A DNA stretch of 35,627 nucleotides from Arthrobacter mangrovi (GCF_026011795.1 NZ_BRVS01000031.1:1-35627), one strand, 5' to 3'. Counted from the first letter of the stretch, positions 1-8,400 are shown. Notes: a model not told the origin generated them from the letters alone. Program-made: numbers and translations.

Positions 1-75
1 CCAAAACCATAGGGACACCCTCCGGCGTTTCCGGACAGGGGAGGGCGCCCGGGAGCCGTCCGGCGCACCTCCAAA

Positions 76-96
76 CTTGAGTGCCAGCGGCTCAAG
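76..96. promoter_or_regulatory. HAIR operator 1 (HspR site) upstream of dnaK
   Basis: The sequence reads CTTGAGT, seven bases, GCTCAAG. This is the HspR-associated inverted repeat (consensus CTTGAGT-N7-ACTCAAG) with a single mismatch. It lies just upstream of the -35 hexamer of the dnaK promoter. HspR is encoded at the end of the same operon, so autoregulation is expected from the family, though no binding was measured here. Confidence 0.9.
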
Positions 97-101
97 TTGG
101 G

Positions 102-129
102 TTGACATCCTCGAGGCCCTGAGTAAACT
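102..129 (+). promoter_or_regulatory. Putative dnaK operon promoter
   Basis: A perfect -35 TTGACA (102-107) is followed after 16 bases by a -10-like TAAACT (124-129, 4 of 6 to TATAAT). The promoter is flanked by one HAIR operator and its -10 overlaps the second, the arrangement expected for HspR repression of a housekeeping-sigma promoter. The leader to the dnaK ATG is about 85 bases. The -35 is strong; the exact -10 is inferred. Confidence 0.65.
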
Positions 130-148
130 TGAGTTCAGAACGCTCAAT
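128..148. promoter_or_regulatory. HAIR operator 2 (HspR site) overlapping the dnaK -10
   Basis: The sequence reads CTTGAGT, seven bases, GCTCAAT: a perfect left half-site and a right half-site with two mismatches to the HAIR consensus. It begins inside the proposed -10, so bound HspR would block open-complex formation. The distance between the left arms of the two HAIR sites is 52 bp, close to five helical turns, which would put both on the same DNA face. Confidence 0.85.
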
Positions 149-182
149 CCCGAGCCGCCCGTTTCGGGGCCGGCACGCCTGA

Positions 183-2093
<1,911 letters not shown>

Positions 2094-2095
2094 CC

Positions 2096-2770
2096 ATGCC
2101 CCACCACGGTAACGAGCACGAACACGAGTCAGAGCCGGTGAGCTTCCGCGACAACCGGAAGATCGACCCGGAGACGGGCAAGGTCCGTGGGCCGCAGGAG
2201 GAGGCTGCCGCCCGGGATGCGGCAGCCTCCGCGGAGGCAGCAGGCCACGACCACGAGGATGTCACTCCCGTGGACGCGGCCCACGACTCCGGGGACGCAC
2301 TGGCGCAGGCCGAGCAGATCCTCAACGAGGCCTCGGCCGAACCCGCGGCTGACCAGGCCCTGGTCGAGGAACTCCGCAATGACCTGCTGCGGCTGCAGGC
2401 GGAGTACGTCAACTACCGCAAGCGCGTGGAACGGGACCGGGCGGTGGCCGGAGAAATGGCCGTCATCGGCGTCCTGAACTCCCTGCTGCCGGTGCTCGAC
2501 GACATCGACGCCGCCCGCCAGCACGGCGACCTGACGGACGGCCCGTTCGCAGCGATCGCCAACAAGCTGGACGGCGTGCTGGAGCAGTACGGCCTGAACC
2601 GGATCAACGAGGCCGGCGTGGAGTTCGACCCGAACATCCACGAGGCCCTCATGCAGCAGCCCAATCCGGAGGCCAAGGTGGACACCGTCAACCAGATCCT
2701 CCGTGGCGGCTTCAAGTCCGGGGACCGGGTGCTGCGCGCCGCCCAGGTCATCGTGGGCGTGCCGGAGTAA
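2096..2770 (+). CDS. grpE: Nucleotide exchange factor GrpE
   Basis: GrpE releases ADP from DnaK and resets the Hsp70 cycle. The 224-residue protein has a long polar, acidic and His-rich N-terminal extension (about residues 1-75). A helical coiled-coil region follows (LVEELRNDLLRLQAEYVNYRKRVERDR), and then the C-terminal beta domain with the family signature GVEFDPNIHEALMQQ followed by VNQILRGGF and RAAQVIVG. The ATG is two bases after the dnaK stop, and the GAGGAAGAG of the dnaK tail can act as ribosome-binding site. The long disordered N-terminus is typical of actinobacterial GrpE. A strong hairpin follows the stop. Confidence 0.98.
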   Translation: MPHHGNEHEHESEPVSFRDNRKIDPETGKVRGPQEEAAARDAAASAEAAGHDHEDVTPVDAAHDSGDALAQAEQILNEASAEPAADQALVEELRNDLLRLQAEYVNYRKRVERDRAVAGEMAVIGVLNSLLPVLDDIDAARQHGDLTDGPFAAIANKLDGVLEQYGLNRINEAGVEFDPNIHEALMQQPNPEAKVDTVNQILRGGFKSGDRVLRAAQVIVGVPE

Positions 2771-2793
2771 GCGGCAACACCCAAACGGCCGCT

Positions 2794-2859
2794 GCCGGGA
2801 GCTGCCTGCCTCGGGCAGGCAGCTCCCGGCACGACCCGTCCCGCCGGCGACGGCGGGAC
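2794..2859 (+). terminator. Tandem stem-loops between grpE and dnaJ
   Basis: Arms 2794-2810 and 2814-2830 form a perfect 17-bp GC-rich stem around the 3-base loop TCG. A second stem follows immediately: GTCCCGCC (2838-2845) with GGCGGGAC (2852-2859). No U-tract follows either stem, so this may be a partial terminator, an attenuator, or an mRNA processing or stability element that sets the DnaK-GrpE to DnaJ-HspR ratio. The structure is seen in the sequence; the function is inferred. Confidence 0.6.
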
Positions 2860-2895
2860 CAAAGACATTAACGACGACGAGAAGGAGGCATCCGG

Positions 2896-3876
2896 ATGGC
2901 CAGCCAGGATTGGGTCGACAAGGATTTCTACAAGATCCTCGGTGTCTCCAAGGACGCCTCGGACGCGGACATCAAGAAGGCCTACCGCAAGCTGGCGCGC
3001 AAGTACCATCCGGACACCAACGCGTCGGACGCCGGTGCCGAGAAGATGTTCAAGGACGTTTCGGAGGCCTACTCGGTGCTGTCGGACCCCGAGGAACGCC
3101 AGCAGTATGACGCGATACGTGCCATGGGCAGCGGAGCCCGGTTCTCGGCCGGAGGCGCCGGCGGTCCCGGCGCCGGCGGCTTCGAGGACGTCTTCGGCAA
3201 CCTCTTCGGCCAGCACGCCGGCCGCGGCACCCGCTCGGGCGGTTTCGGCGGCGGCAACGTCCCGCCCGAGTTCGCCGACCTCTTCGGCGGCTTCGGCGGC
3301 GGCGGCTTCCAGGCACCGCAGGCGCCGCCGCGGAAGGGTGCGGACCGGACCGCGTCGACCTCCATTTCGTTCGCCGGCTCCATCAACGGCACGAAGATCG
3401 GCCTCCGCGAGCCCTCCGGCGAGGTGATCGAGGTCCGCATCCCGGCCGGCATCAAGGACGGCCAGAAGGTACGGGTCCGGGGCAAGGGCCAGCCCGGCCC
3501 GGCCGGCAACGGCGACCTGATGGTGACCGTCAACGTCCAGCCGCACGGTTTCTACACCCGGGACGGGGACAACATCCGCGTCCATGTCCCGGTCACCTTC
3601 GCCGAGGCGGCGCTGGGCGCCCAGATCGAGGTCCCCACGATGAACGGCGACCACGTCAAGGTGAAGGTCCCGGCGGGCACGCCGTCCGGCCGCACCCTGC
3701 GGGTGAAGGGGCGGGGCGTCAAGACGTCGAAGGCGACGGGCGACCTGCTGGTGACCATCGACGTCGTCGTTCCGCAGAACCTGAACAAGCAGGCCGAGGA
3801 GGCCGTAAAGGCTTTTGCCGCGGCCACGTCCGACGCGGACCCGCGCTCTTCGCTGGCCGCCAAGGCCCGGCTGTAG
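2896..3876 (+). CDS. dnaJ: DnaJ-family co-chaperone without zinc finger (type B, CbpA-like)
   Basis: This J-domain co-chaperone stimulates DnaK ATPase and delivers substrates. The J domain spans about residues 9-75 ([24 protein letters not shown]) with the catalytic HPD in KYHPDTN. A long Gly/Phe-rich linker (about 78-145) leads to two C-terminal beta-sandwich domains (about 150-310). The four CxxCxGxG zinc repeats of classical DnaJ are absent, and the protein has no cysteine at all; at 326 residues it matches the type B class. The ATG is preceded by an excellent GAAGGAGG at 2881-2888. It lies in the dnaK operon, 125 bp after grpE. A classical zinc-finger DnaJ is expected elsewhere in the genome, probably next to hrcA. 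Confidence 0.95.
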   Translation: MASQDWVDKDFYKILGVSKDASDADIKKAYRKLARKYHPDTNASDAGAEKMFKDVSEAYSVLSDPEERQQYDAIRAMGSGARFSAGGAGGPGAGGFEDVFGNLFGQHAGRGTRSGGFGGGNVPPEFADLFGGFGGGGFQAPQAPPRKGADRTASTSISFAGSINGTKIGLREPSGEVIEVRIPAGIKDGQKVRVRGKGQPGPAGNGDLMVTVNVQPHGFYTRDGDNIRVHVPVTFAEAALGAQIEVPTMNGDHVKVKVPAGTPSGRTLRVKGRGVKTSKATGDLLVTIDVVVPQNLNKQAEEAVKAFAAATSDADPRSSLAAKARL

Positions 3877-3901
3877 ACGCGTGAAGATGGGAGGAACGGC
3901 G

Positions 3902-4327
3902 ATGGGCATCGACCGCAATGCGCCGATTTTCGTGATTTCCGTGGCAGCCGAGCTGGCCGAAATGCACCCGCAGACCCTGCGCCAGTACGACCGGATGGGG
4001 CTGGTGTCCCCGTCCCGGCAGCGGGGCCGGCAGCGGCGGTACTCGCAGCGGGACGTCGACCTGCTCCGCGAAGTCCAGCGGCTGTCCCAGGAGGGCGTCT
4101 CGCTGGAGGGGATCAAACGCATCCTCGAACTGGAGAACCAGGTCAGCGCGCTGCGTTCCCGGGTGGCCGAGCTCACCGCCGAACTCGACCAGACCCGGCG
4201 CCTGACCAGCGCCGAGGCCAGCCGCGTCTTCGCCGCCGGGCTGGCCGGCGACGTGGTCACCCTGGCCCGGGGCAAGCGTCCGAGGCCGCGGAGCCAGGCG
4301 CTGGTGGTGTGGCGGCCCCAGTCCTGA
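3902..4327 (+). CDS. hspR: Heat-shock repressor HspR (MerR family)
   Basis: HspR binds HAIR inverted repeats and represses chaperone genes, with DnaK as co-repressor. I take the ATG at 3902, giving 141 residues, because GGGAGG at 3889-3894 sits at the right distance; a longer in-frame extension reads back into dnaJ. The MerR-type helix-turn-helix and wing are clear: VAAELAEMHPQTLRQYDRMGL, then the R-rich wing RGRQRRYSQRDV, then a dimerisation coiled coil. The C-terminus ends ALVVWRPQS, a hydrophobic tail conserved in actinobacterial HspR and linked in Mycobacterium to DnaK interaction. It is the last gene of the dnaK operon. Its final 71 bases overlap the antisense radC-like gene. Confidence 0.97.
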   Translation: MGIDRNAPIFVISVAAELAEMHPQTLRQYDRMGLVSPSRQRGRQRRYSQRDVDLLREVQRLSQEGVSLEGIKRILELENQVSALRSRVAELTAELDQTRRLTSAEASRVFAAGLAGDVVTLARGKRPRPRSQALVVWRPQS

Positions 4328-4619
4328 TGGACGCCCGCCGCGCCAGCTCCATCGCGCCCGCCAGCCGTGTGGCCAGCGCGGCGCCCACCCCGGGGACCTG
4401 CCTCAGGGCCTCCGCGTCCACGGCCAGCAGCCCGGCAGGACCGCCCGTCTTCTTCAGGATGAGCTGACTCAGTTCGAGGCTGCTCGCCTCCCGCGTTCCC
4501 GAACCGATCACCAGGGCCAGCACTTCGGCGTCCCGGAGCCGCCGGATGCCGACCCGGGCCATTTTCTCCCGCGGCCGATCCGTTGCCGCCATGTCCGCGA
4601 TGGATCTGTGCGTCTTCAT
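4257..4619 (-). CDS. RadC-like UPF0758 N-terminal domain protein (no MPN domain)
   Basis: This 120-residue protein matches the N-terminal helix-hairpin-helix region of the RadC/UPF0758 family. It shows DRPREKMARVGIRRLRDAEVL, then LVIGSGTREASSLELSQLILKK, then VPGVGAALATRLAGAMELARR. In full RadC an MPN/JAB metalloprotease-like domain with an HxH...D motif follows. Here the protein ends after a Pro/Ala-rich tail and no MPN domain is seen in any frame downstream, because the gene converges on and overlaps hspR by 71 bp. It may be a degenerate RadC or a stable stand-alone DNA-binding domain. The ATG at 4619 is the longest start; Met10 is an alternative. Confidence 0.72.
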   Translation of the reverse strand: MKTHRSIADMAATDRPREKMARVGIRRLRDAEVLALVIGSGTREASSLELSQLILKKTGGPAGLLAVDAEALRQVPGVGAALATRLAGAMELARRASIRTGAATPPAPGSAASDACPGPG

Positions 4620-4712
4620 GCAGCCACGCTACGGGCCGAAGCCGTCCGGGCGGACCGGTGCGGGCCCGGATGTGCACGGCGGCGCGTCGGGACGAACCTG
4701 TGGAGGAAAGGT

Positions 4713-5279
4713 CTAGGAATTCTGCCCCAAGGCCCGCTCGAGGATGGCCAGGACGCCGTCGTCGACCTCCTCCGGCGAACGGAACCGCAGCCGCCGGTCG
4801 AAGGGATCGCCGGACCGGCCCCTGACCGCCTCGAGCCGAGGGTCCTCCGCCTCAACGCGCAGCAGCAGGTCCAGGCTGCCTTTGTTCGCCGGCGTGATCT
4901 GGGCGAACTTGCGGCGCGGCGAATGGACCGAAACGTAGGTCTTCCGCGCCTGCAGCCACACCCCGTCGAGGGAAAGGGCCATGGACATCAGCCGGTCGGC
5001 AATCGGGCGCAGCGCCGGACGGTCCGCGTACTGGCCGTCGATCAGCTCGTCGCCCGACTTGAGGAAGGACTCCGGGTAGCCGAACAGCTTCCATGAAACG
5101 GCCATGGCGGCGTAACCGGTTACGCCCTGCTCCCGGAGCCAGCCGGCCAGCTCCGCCTCCGCCGTGATGCCGGAGGCCCGGGCCTTGCCGGCCCAGGCCT
5201 CCGAACCCTCGCCGGTGCGCCGCACCAGCAGTTCCTCGTTCCAGTCGATCATCCCCTGCCAGGACGCAATCTCTGCCAT
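4713..5279 (-). CDS. DUF4287/DUF5655 domain protein
   Basis: This is a 188-residue soluble protein of unknown function. The N-terminal half (about residues 5-65) resembles DUF4287: a short helical segment with GITAEAELAGWLREQGVTGYAAMAVSWKL. The C-terminal half (about 75-185) resembles DUF5655, with LQARKTYVSVHSPRRKFAQITPA and then LDLLLRVE. This pairing is common in actinobacterial proteins, some annotated as possible transport or nucleic-acid associated without evidence. No signal peptide or membrane segment is seen. The ATG is at 5279, and the upstream gene lies only 18 bp away on the same strand, so it may be co-transcribed with the lipoprotein gene. Confidence 0.75.
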   Translation of the reverse strand: MAEIASWQGMIDWNEELLVRRTGEGSEAWAGKARASGITAEAELAGWLREQGVTGYAAMAVSWKLFGYPESFLKSGDELIDGQYADRPALRPIADRLMSMALSLDGVWLQARKTYVSVHSPRRKFAQITPANKGSLDLLLRVEAEDPRLEAVRGRSGDPFDRRLRFRSPEEVDDGVLAILERALGQNS

Positions 5280-5297
5280 CCCACCAGAGTACTGAGG

Positions 5298-5840
5298 TCA
5301 GCGGATCATCGTCCCGTCGGGGGCCACCACGTACCAGACCTCGTTGACGCCCTGGCCGGTCACGTCGCCCGGCTTCGTGTCCTTCTGCCAGAGGTAGATC
5401 GGCATGCCGTCGATGGTGACCTGCTTCTTGCCTTCGGGCGTCTCGATGGTGCCGATCTTGGCCGTCACGCCCTCGACCTTGGGGACGTCGCTCTCGGTCA
5501 GTACCGGGGGCCAGGCCACGATGCAGTCGCCCGTGCAGCTGCTGACGCCCGAATCCTTCTCGTCCTTCGTGAAGTAGTAGACCGTCATCCCCTTGCCATC
5601 GACCACGATCTCGCCGAGGGAGCTGTCAGCCGTCTTCAGGTCAACGGATCCGGCGGCCGCACTGCTTTCGCCCGCAGTCGGCATGGTGCTGGTTTCCGGC
5701 ATAGCGCTCGTTTCCGGCGCCGCGCTGGTTTCCGGCGCCGCCGGAGGAGCTTCATTGTCGGTTCCGCCGCCGGCACAGCCGGTGAGTCCGAGGAGGGCGG
5801 CCGCCATCAGCGCGCCGGCGCCCCTGGTCGTGATCTTCAT
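5298..5840 (-). CDS. Secreted-repeat lipoprotein (COG4315/PF03640 type)
   Basis: This is a predicted surface lipoprotein of unknown biochemical role. The true start is taken as the ATG at 5840 (180 residues): it gives a compact signal peptide, MKITTRGAGALMAAALL, ending in the lipobox LTGC with Cys22 as lipidation site. A Pro/Glu/Thr/Ser linker with repeated APETS/MPETS units (about 32-55) follows. The folded region carries two copies of the PF03640 repeat: TVYYFTKDE with a CTGDCIVAWPPV motif, then PIYLWQKDTKPGDVTGQGVNEVWYVV. The two cysteines in CTGDC could form a disulfide. The gene is divergent from an ECF sigma factor and has the same promoter type, so it is probably a target of that sigma factor. 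An upstream in-frame extension to 5909 is rejected. Confidence 0.88.
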   Translation of the reverse strand: MKITTRGAGALMAAALLGLTGCAGGGTDNEAPPAAPETSAAPETSAMPETSTMPTAGESSAAAGSVDLKTADSSLGEIVVDGKGMTVYYFTKDEKDSGVSSCTGDCIVAWPPVLTESDVPKVEGVTAKIGTIETPEGKKQVTIDGMPIYLWQKDTKPGDVTGQGVNEVWYVVAPDGTMIR

Positions 5841-5909
5841 GAGGAGTCCTATCGGTTCAACCGGGCTGGGCTCGGTGCAGCGCCGCCGGGTGCGGGCCAC
5901 TATTGGCAA

Positions 5910-5938
5910 AGACGTGCCCCGGGGCCAGAATGGTTCAA
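5910..5938 (-). promoter_or_regulatory. Putative ECF-sigma promoter for the lipoprotein gene
   Basis: Reading leftward, TTGAACC (5938-5932) is followed by exactly 17 bases and CGTCT (5914-5910). The GAAC core at -35 and CGTC at -10 match the general ECF promoter pattern. The same two elements at the same spacing occur on the other strand in front of the sigma-factor gene, which strongly suggests both are read by one sigma factor. Confidence 0.7.
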
Positions 5939-5966
5939 CTGCGCGGGCCGCGGCGCAGTTGAACCA
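5931..5966. repeat. 14-bp perfect inverted repeat in the divergent intergenic region
   Basis: Arms TGGTTCAACTGCGC (5931-5944) and its exact reverse complement (5953-5966) are separated by 8 bases. Each arm contains the -35 of one of the two divergent ECF promoters. The symmetry extends beyond the -35 hexamers (the GCGC ends), so a dimeric regulator could also bind here. Confidence 0.85.
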
Positions 5967-5987
5967 AGGGGCCTCCCGCCGGCGTCT
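5959..5987 (+). promoter_or_regulatory. Putative ECF-sigma promoter for the sigma/anti-sigma operon
   Basis: TTGAACC (5959-5965) is followed by 17 bases and CGTCT (5983-5987), identical in sequence and spacing to the leftward promoter. The distance to the sigma-factor ATG at 6034 allows a leader of about 40 bases. This predicts autoregulation of the ECF sigma factor. Confidence 0.7.
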
Positions 5988-6033
5988 GTGCAGGTACGGG
6001 TGTCAATTCGGCGCATGCTCGAAGGGATCGGCC

Positions 6034-6525
6034 ATGGCGATGGAAGACGAAGCGGTCGCGCAGCTGTACCGCGAGTACGGAGCGGCGCTGCGGCGTTTCG
6101 TCCTCGCCGCCACCTCGGACCCCGCCCAGGCCGACGACGTGGTCCAGGAAACCATCCTGCGCGTCTGGAAGCTCGGTCCCGACGTGGAGAACATGCGCGG
6201 ATACCTCTACCGCACGGCCCGGCACGTCATCATCGACAACTACCGCCGCCGCAGCCGCCGGGCGCCGGAGACCGGGATGCCCGTGGAGGATGCGCCCGCC
6301 GAGGACAAGGTCGATACGCTGCTGCTTAAAGTGGTGATGGAAGAGGCCCTGTCCCGGCTCAGCGTCGACCACCGGAACATCATCCTCGCCCTGCACTACC
6401 AGAGGCTCACGGCGGCGGATGCGGCCAAGGCCCTGTCGCTGCCGCTCGGCACCGTCAAGTCGCGGGCCTTCTACGCGGCCAGGGCGCTGCGCTCCGTCCT
6501 CGAAGAGATGGGGGTCAAGCCATGA
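6034..6525 (+). CDS. ECF-family RNA polymerase sigma factor
   Basis: This 163-residue alternative sigma factor has only regions 2 and 4. Region 2 (about residues 8-75) includes LYREYGAALRRF, DDVVQETILRVWK and GYLYRTARHVIIDNYRRRSR. A short acidic linker follows, then region 4 (about 105-160) with LSVDHRNIILALHYQRLTAADAAKALSLPLGTVKSRAFYAARAL, the helix-turn-helix that reads the -35. The start at ATG 6034 has GAAGGG seven bases upstream; a much longer in-frame extension covers the intergenic promoters and is rejected. The stop overlaps the anti-sigma start in ATGA, showing translational coupling. It resembles the SigK/SigL-type group paired with RskA-like anti-sigma factors; the exact ECF group is not assigned. 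Confidence 0.95.
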   Translation: MAMEDEAVAQLYREYGAALRRFVLAATSDPAQADDVVQETILRVWKLGPDVENMRGYLYRTARHVIIDNYRRRSRRAPETGMPVEDAPAEDKVDTLLLKVVMEEALSRLSVDHRNIILALHYQRLTAADAAKALSLPLGTVKSRAFYAARALRSVLEEMGVKP

Positions 6526-7181
6526 AGCACAATCACGAACAACTCAGCGAGCTGATCGGGCTCTACGTCCTGGGCGGGCTGGAACCGTCGGAGCGGCGCG
6601 CCTTCGACGAACACCTGCGCGACTGTCCCGAGTGTGCGGCCGAACTGGCGCAGCTAGAAGGCCTGCCGGCCTTGCTGGACGGGGTGCCGCGCGAGGTTGC
6701 CCTGGAACTGGCCCAGCCGTCGCCGGAGGAGGCCCGGCACAACACCCGGCGCCTCCTGTCCGAACTCCACGTGCGCCGTCGGCAACAACGACGGCGGGTG
6801 GCCGGCCTCATCACGCTGGTCGCCGCGGCATCACTCGTCATCGGCGCGGTCGCCGGGCCCGCGGTCACCGCTCCCCGGCAGGAGAAGGACAGCTACACCA
6901 TGAGCGCGTCCAGCGGTCTGGAGGTGCAGCTGGACCTGGTCCACAAGGGCTGGGGGACGGAGCTGGCCATGGACGGCGAACGCCTGCCCGACAGCGGCAT
7001 CCTCTCGCTCTGGGTCACCGACTCCACCGGGAAGGCGCACCAGGTCGCCACGTGGAAGGCCACGCAGGCGGGCCGGGCCCGGCTGTCTGCGGCCACGGCC
7101 GTCGAGACGGAGAAGATCGTGCGGGTCGAAATCAAGGATGCAAAGGAAATCCCGGTCGCCTCGGTGGTCACCCGGGGCTGA
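6522..7181 (+). CDS. Zinc-finger (zf-HC2) transmembrane anti-sigma factor
   Basis: This 219-residue membrane protein is predicted to hold the ECF sigma factor inactive. The cytoplasmic N-terminus has the anti-sigma zinc motif HLRDCPEC (H-x3-C-x2-C, about residues 31-38) in an LGGLEPSERRAFDEHL context. After a basic stretch (RRRQQRRR) comes one membrane segment (about 91-112, AGLITLVAAASLVIGAVAG). The extracytoplasmic domain of about 100 residues (LEVQLDLVHKGWGTEL, ILSLWVTDSTGKAHQVATW) resembles the RskA-type sensor domain. Its ATG overlaps the sigma-factor stop by four bases. Release would require regulated proteolysis or a signal sensed outside; the facing lipoprotein is a candidate partner or target. 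Confidence 0.92.
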   Translation: MKHNHEQLSELIGLYVLGGLEPSERRAFDEHLRDCPECAAELAQLEGLPALLDGVPREVALELAQPSPEEARHNTRRLLSELHVRRRQQRRRVAGLITLVAAASLVIGAVAGPAVTAPRQEKDSYTMSASSGLEVQLDLVHKGWGTELAMDGERLPDSGILSLWVTDSTGKAHQVATWKATQAGRARLSAATAVETEKIVRVEIKDAKEIPVASVVTRG

Positions 7182-7209
7182 GCACGCCGCGAAACATGGC
7201 CGGCGGCCG

Positions 7210-8148
7210 TCAGTCCCCGGTCCGGCGGAAGGTCAGGTCGAAGATGCCGCGGCCGGCCTCGTGCGCCTTCTGCTCGAAGCTGGTCAGCGCACGGCCCTCG
7301 AACCGCGGTGCCCAGCCGCCGAGTTCGTCCATGCCCTCGCCCTGGCTTGCATTGCCCGTGCTCACCGGAGCCTTCCCCTCGCGCACCGGGGCGCCGCCCA
7401 CTTCCTGCTCGACTCCGCTTTCCCAGACCTGCGTGAGCGGGGACGCCGGACCCGTGCGTTCGCCGTCGTGCACATTGACGAAGCCCGCCGCCGCGTTGCC
7501 CACTTCCCGCATCTGGATGGCGTAGGAGGACCAGTCCGTGGCCAGCCGCCAGAGCCCGCCGGGTTCGAGGACCCGGGCGGCCAGAGGGGCGAAGCTGTCC
7601 TTGACCAGGCGGCGCTTGTGGTGGCGCGTCTTGTGCCACGGATCGGGGAAGAAGACCCAGAGTTCGGCAACCGAGCCTGCCGGCAGCATGGTGGCGAGGA
7701 CCTCCGGTGCGTTGGCCTGCACAACGCGGACGTTCGAGAGCTGCTTCGTCCCGATGCGCAGCAGCGTCTGGGCCAGGCCCGGCCGGTAGACCTCGACGGC
7801 GAGGAAATTCCACTCGGGGTGCTCCTGGGCAGCGTGGCAGACGGCCTCGCCGAGCCCGGAGCCGATCTCCACCACGAGCGGCGCCCGGCGTCCGAAGGCG
7901 GCCTCGGCGTCGAACTCATAGCCGGGGTCCACCGAGGTGTCTCCGGCCACCCGCGGCACATCGATGACGAAGGCCTCCGCGTAGTCGTCCCAGGCCTGCT
8001 GGCGGCGGCCCTGCAGCCGGGAGCCGCGGCGGACGTAGCTGACCGGCTGGGTATGGAAGGAACCCGGCGCGGCGGACGCGGGGGAGGGGCCGGCGTTGTC
8101 CGGGGCAGGGTCCGGGGCGGGAGAATCCGGGGCGGAAGGCTGGTGCAT
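7210..8148 (-). CDS. trmB: tRNA (guanine-N7-)-methyltransferase TrmB
   Basis: TrmB makes m7G46 in tRNA using S-adenosylmethionine. The SAM pocket VVEIGSGLGEA lies near residue 90, and the family signature ELWVFFPDPWHKTRHHKRRL and LATDWSSYA follow. The first 40 or so residues are Pro/Ala/Ser-rich and look disordered, common in actinobacterial TrmB. Two adjacent ATG codons (8151 and 8148) are possible starts; I prefer 8148 because GAGGTGG then has better spacing. The in-frame extension to 8358 is rejected, as it runs into the helicase leader. It is convergent with the anti-sigma gene 28 bp away and divergent from the helicase. Confidence 0.95.
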   Translation of the reverse strand: MHQPSAPDSPAPDPAPDNAGPSPASAAPGSFHTQPVSYVRRGSRLQGRRQQAWDDYAEAFVIDVPRVAGDTSVDPGYEFDAEAAFGRRAPLVVEIGSGLGEAVCHAAQEHPEWNFLAVEVYRPGLAQTLLRIGTKQLSNVRVVQANAPEVLATMLPAGSVAELWVFFPDPWHKTRHHKRRLVKDSFAPLAARVLEPGGLWRLATDWSSYAIQMREVGNAAAGFVNVHDGERTGPASPLTQVWESGVEQEVGGAPVREGKAPVSTGNASQGEGMDELGGWAPRFEGRALTSFEQKAHEAGRGIFDLTFRRTGD

Positions 8149-8194
8149 CATCCACCTCAGGATAGCCGCGGTCGGACGGCGTGCGCGCCGCTGG

Positions 8195-8400
8195 TAGACT
8201 GGTGGGTACTTGGAGCGCGCCCGCGGGTGCGTTCCCTGCGTCGATGAACGCTTCACACTTCTCCCGCAGTTCCAGCGCGGGGCGTCAGACCTGCAGCCAG
8301 CAGGCAGCCACCGCGGGCGGTTGACTCTGATTATTTCTTCGGCGAAACCCTGGGCCATACCGGTGCCGGGGCCACTGACCGAAAGTACCTCTCGATCTCC
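8195..8400 (+). promoter_or_regulatory. Long leader region of the DEAD-box helicase gene
   Basis: A -10-like TAGACT (8195-8200) lies about 200 bases before the helicase ATG, with no good -35. Between them the sequence holds a 26-codon ORF (8244-8324), several GC-rich self-complementary segments and a small hairpin around TTTC-TTCGGC-GAAA (8334-8347 region). The helicase ATG at 8401 has no clear Shine-Dalgarno sequence. A regulated leader is plausible because RNA helicase genes of this class often carry cold-responsive leaders. No experimental support is visible. Confidence 0.35.
8244..8324 (+). CDS. Possible 26-residue upstream ORF in the helicase leader
   Basis: ATG at 8244 to TGA at 8322-8324 encodes MNASHFSRSSSAGR followed by QTCSQQAATAGG. 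It lies wholly inside the untranslated stretch before the helicase gene and ends 76 bases before its ATG. No strong ribosome-binding site is seen. It is rich in Ser, Ala and Gln and resembles no family I recognise. It could be a regulatory leader peptide or chance; conservation of its length and position in related genomes would decide. Confidence 0.3.
   Translation: MNASHFSRSSSAGRQTCSQQAATAGG

Noticed and set aside
2413-4677. Open frame of 754 codons antisense to grpE, dnaJ and hspR
   Set aside because: It spans three well-supported genes on the other strand. Its composition is typical of the complement of high-GC codons, and only its 5' region overlaps the real radC-like gene in another frame.
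5593-6033. N-terminal extension of the ECF sigma factor by 147 residues
   Set aside because: It crosses the divergent promoters and the antisense lipoprotein gene; the ATG at 6034 has a ribosome-binding site and gives a standard ECF length.
7182-7209. Possible terminator between the anti-sigma gene and trmB
   Set aside because: Only short, interrupted complementarity is present in the 28-bp gap, too weak to call.
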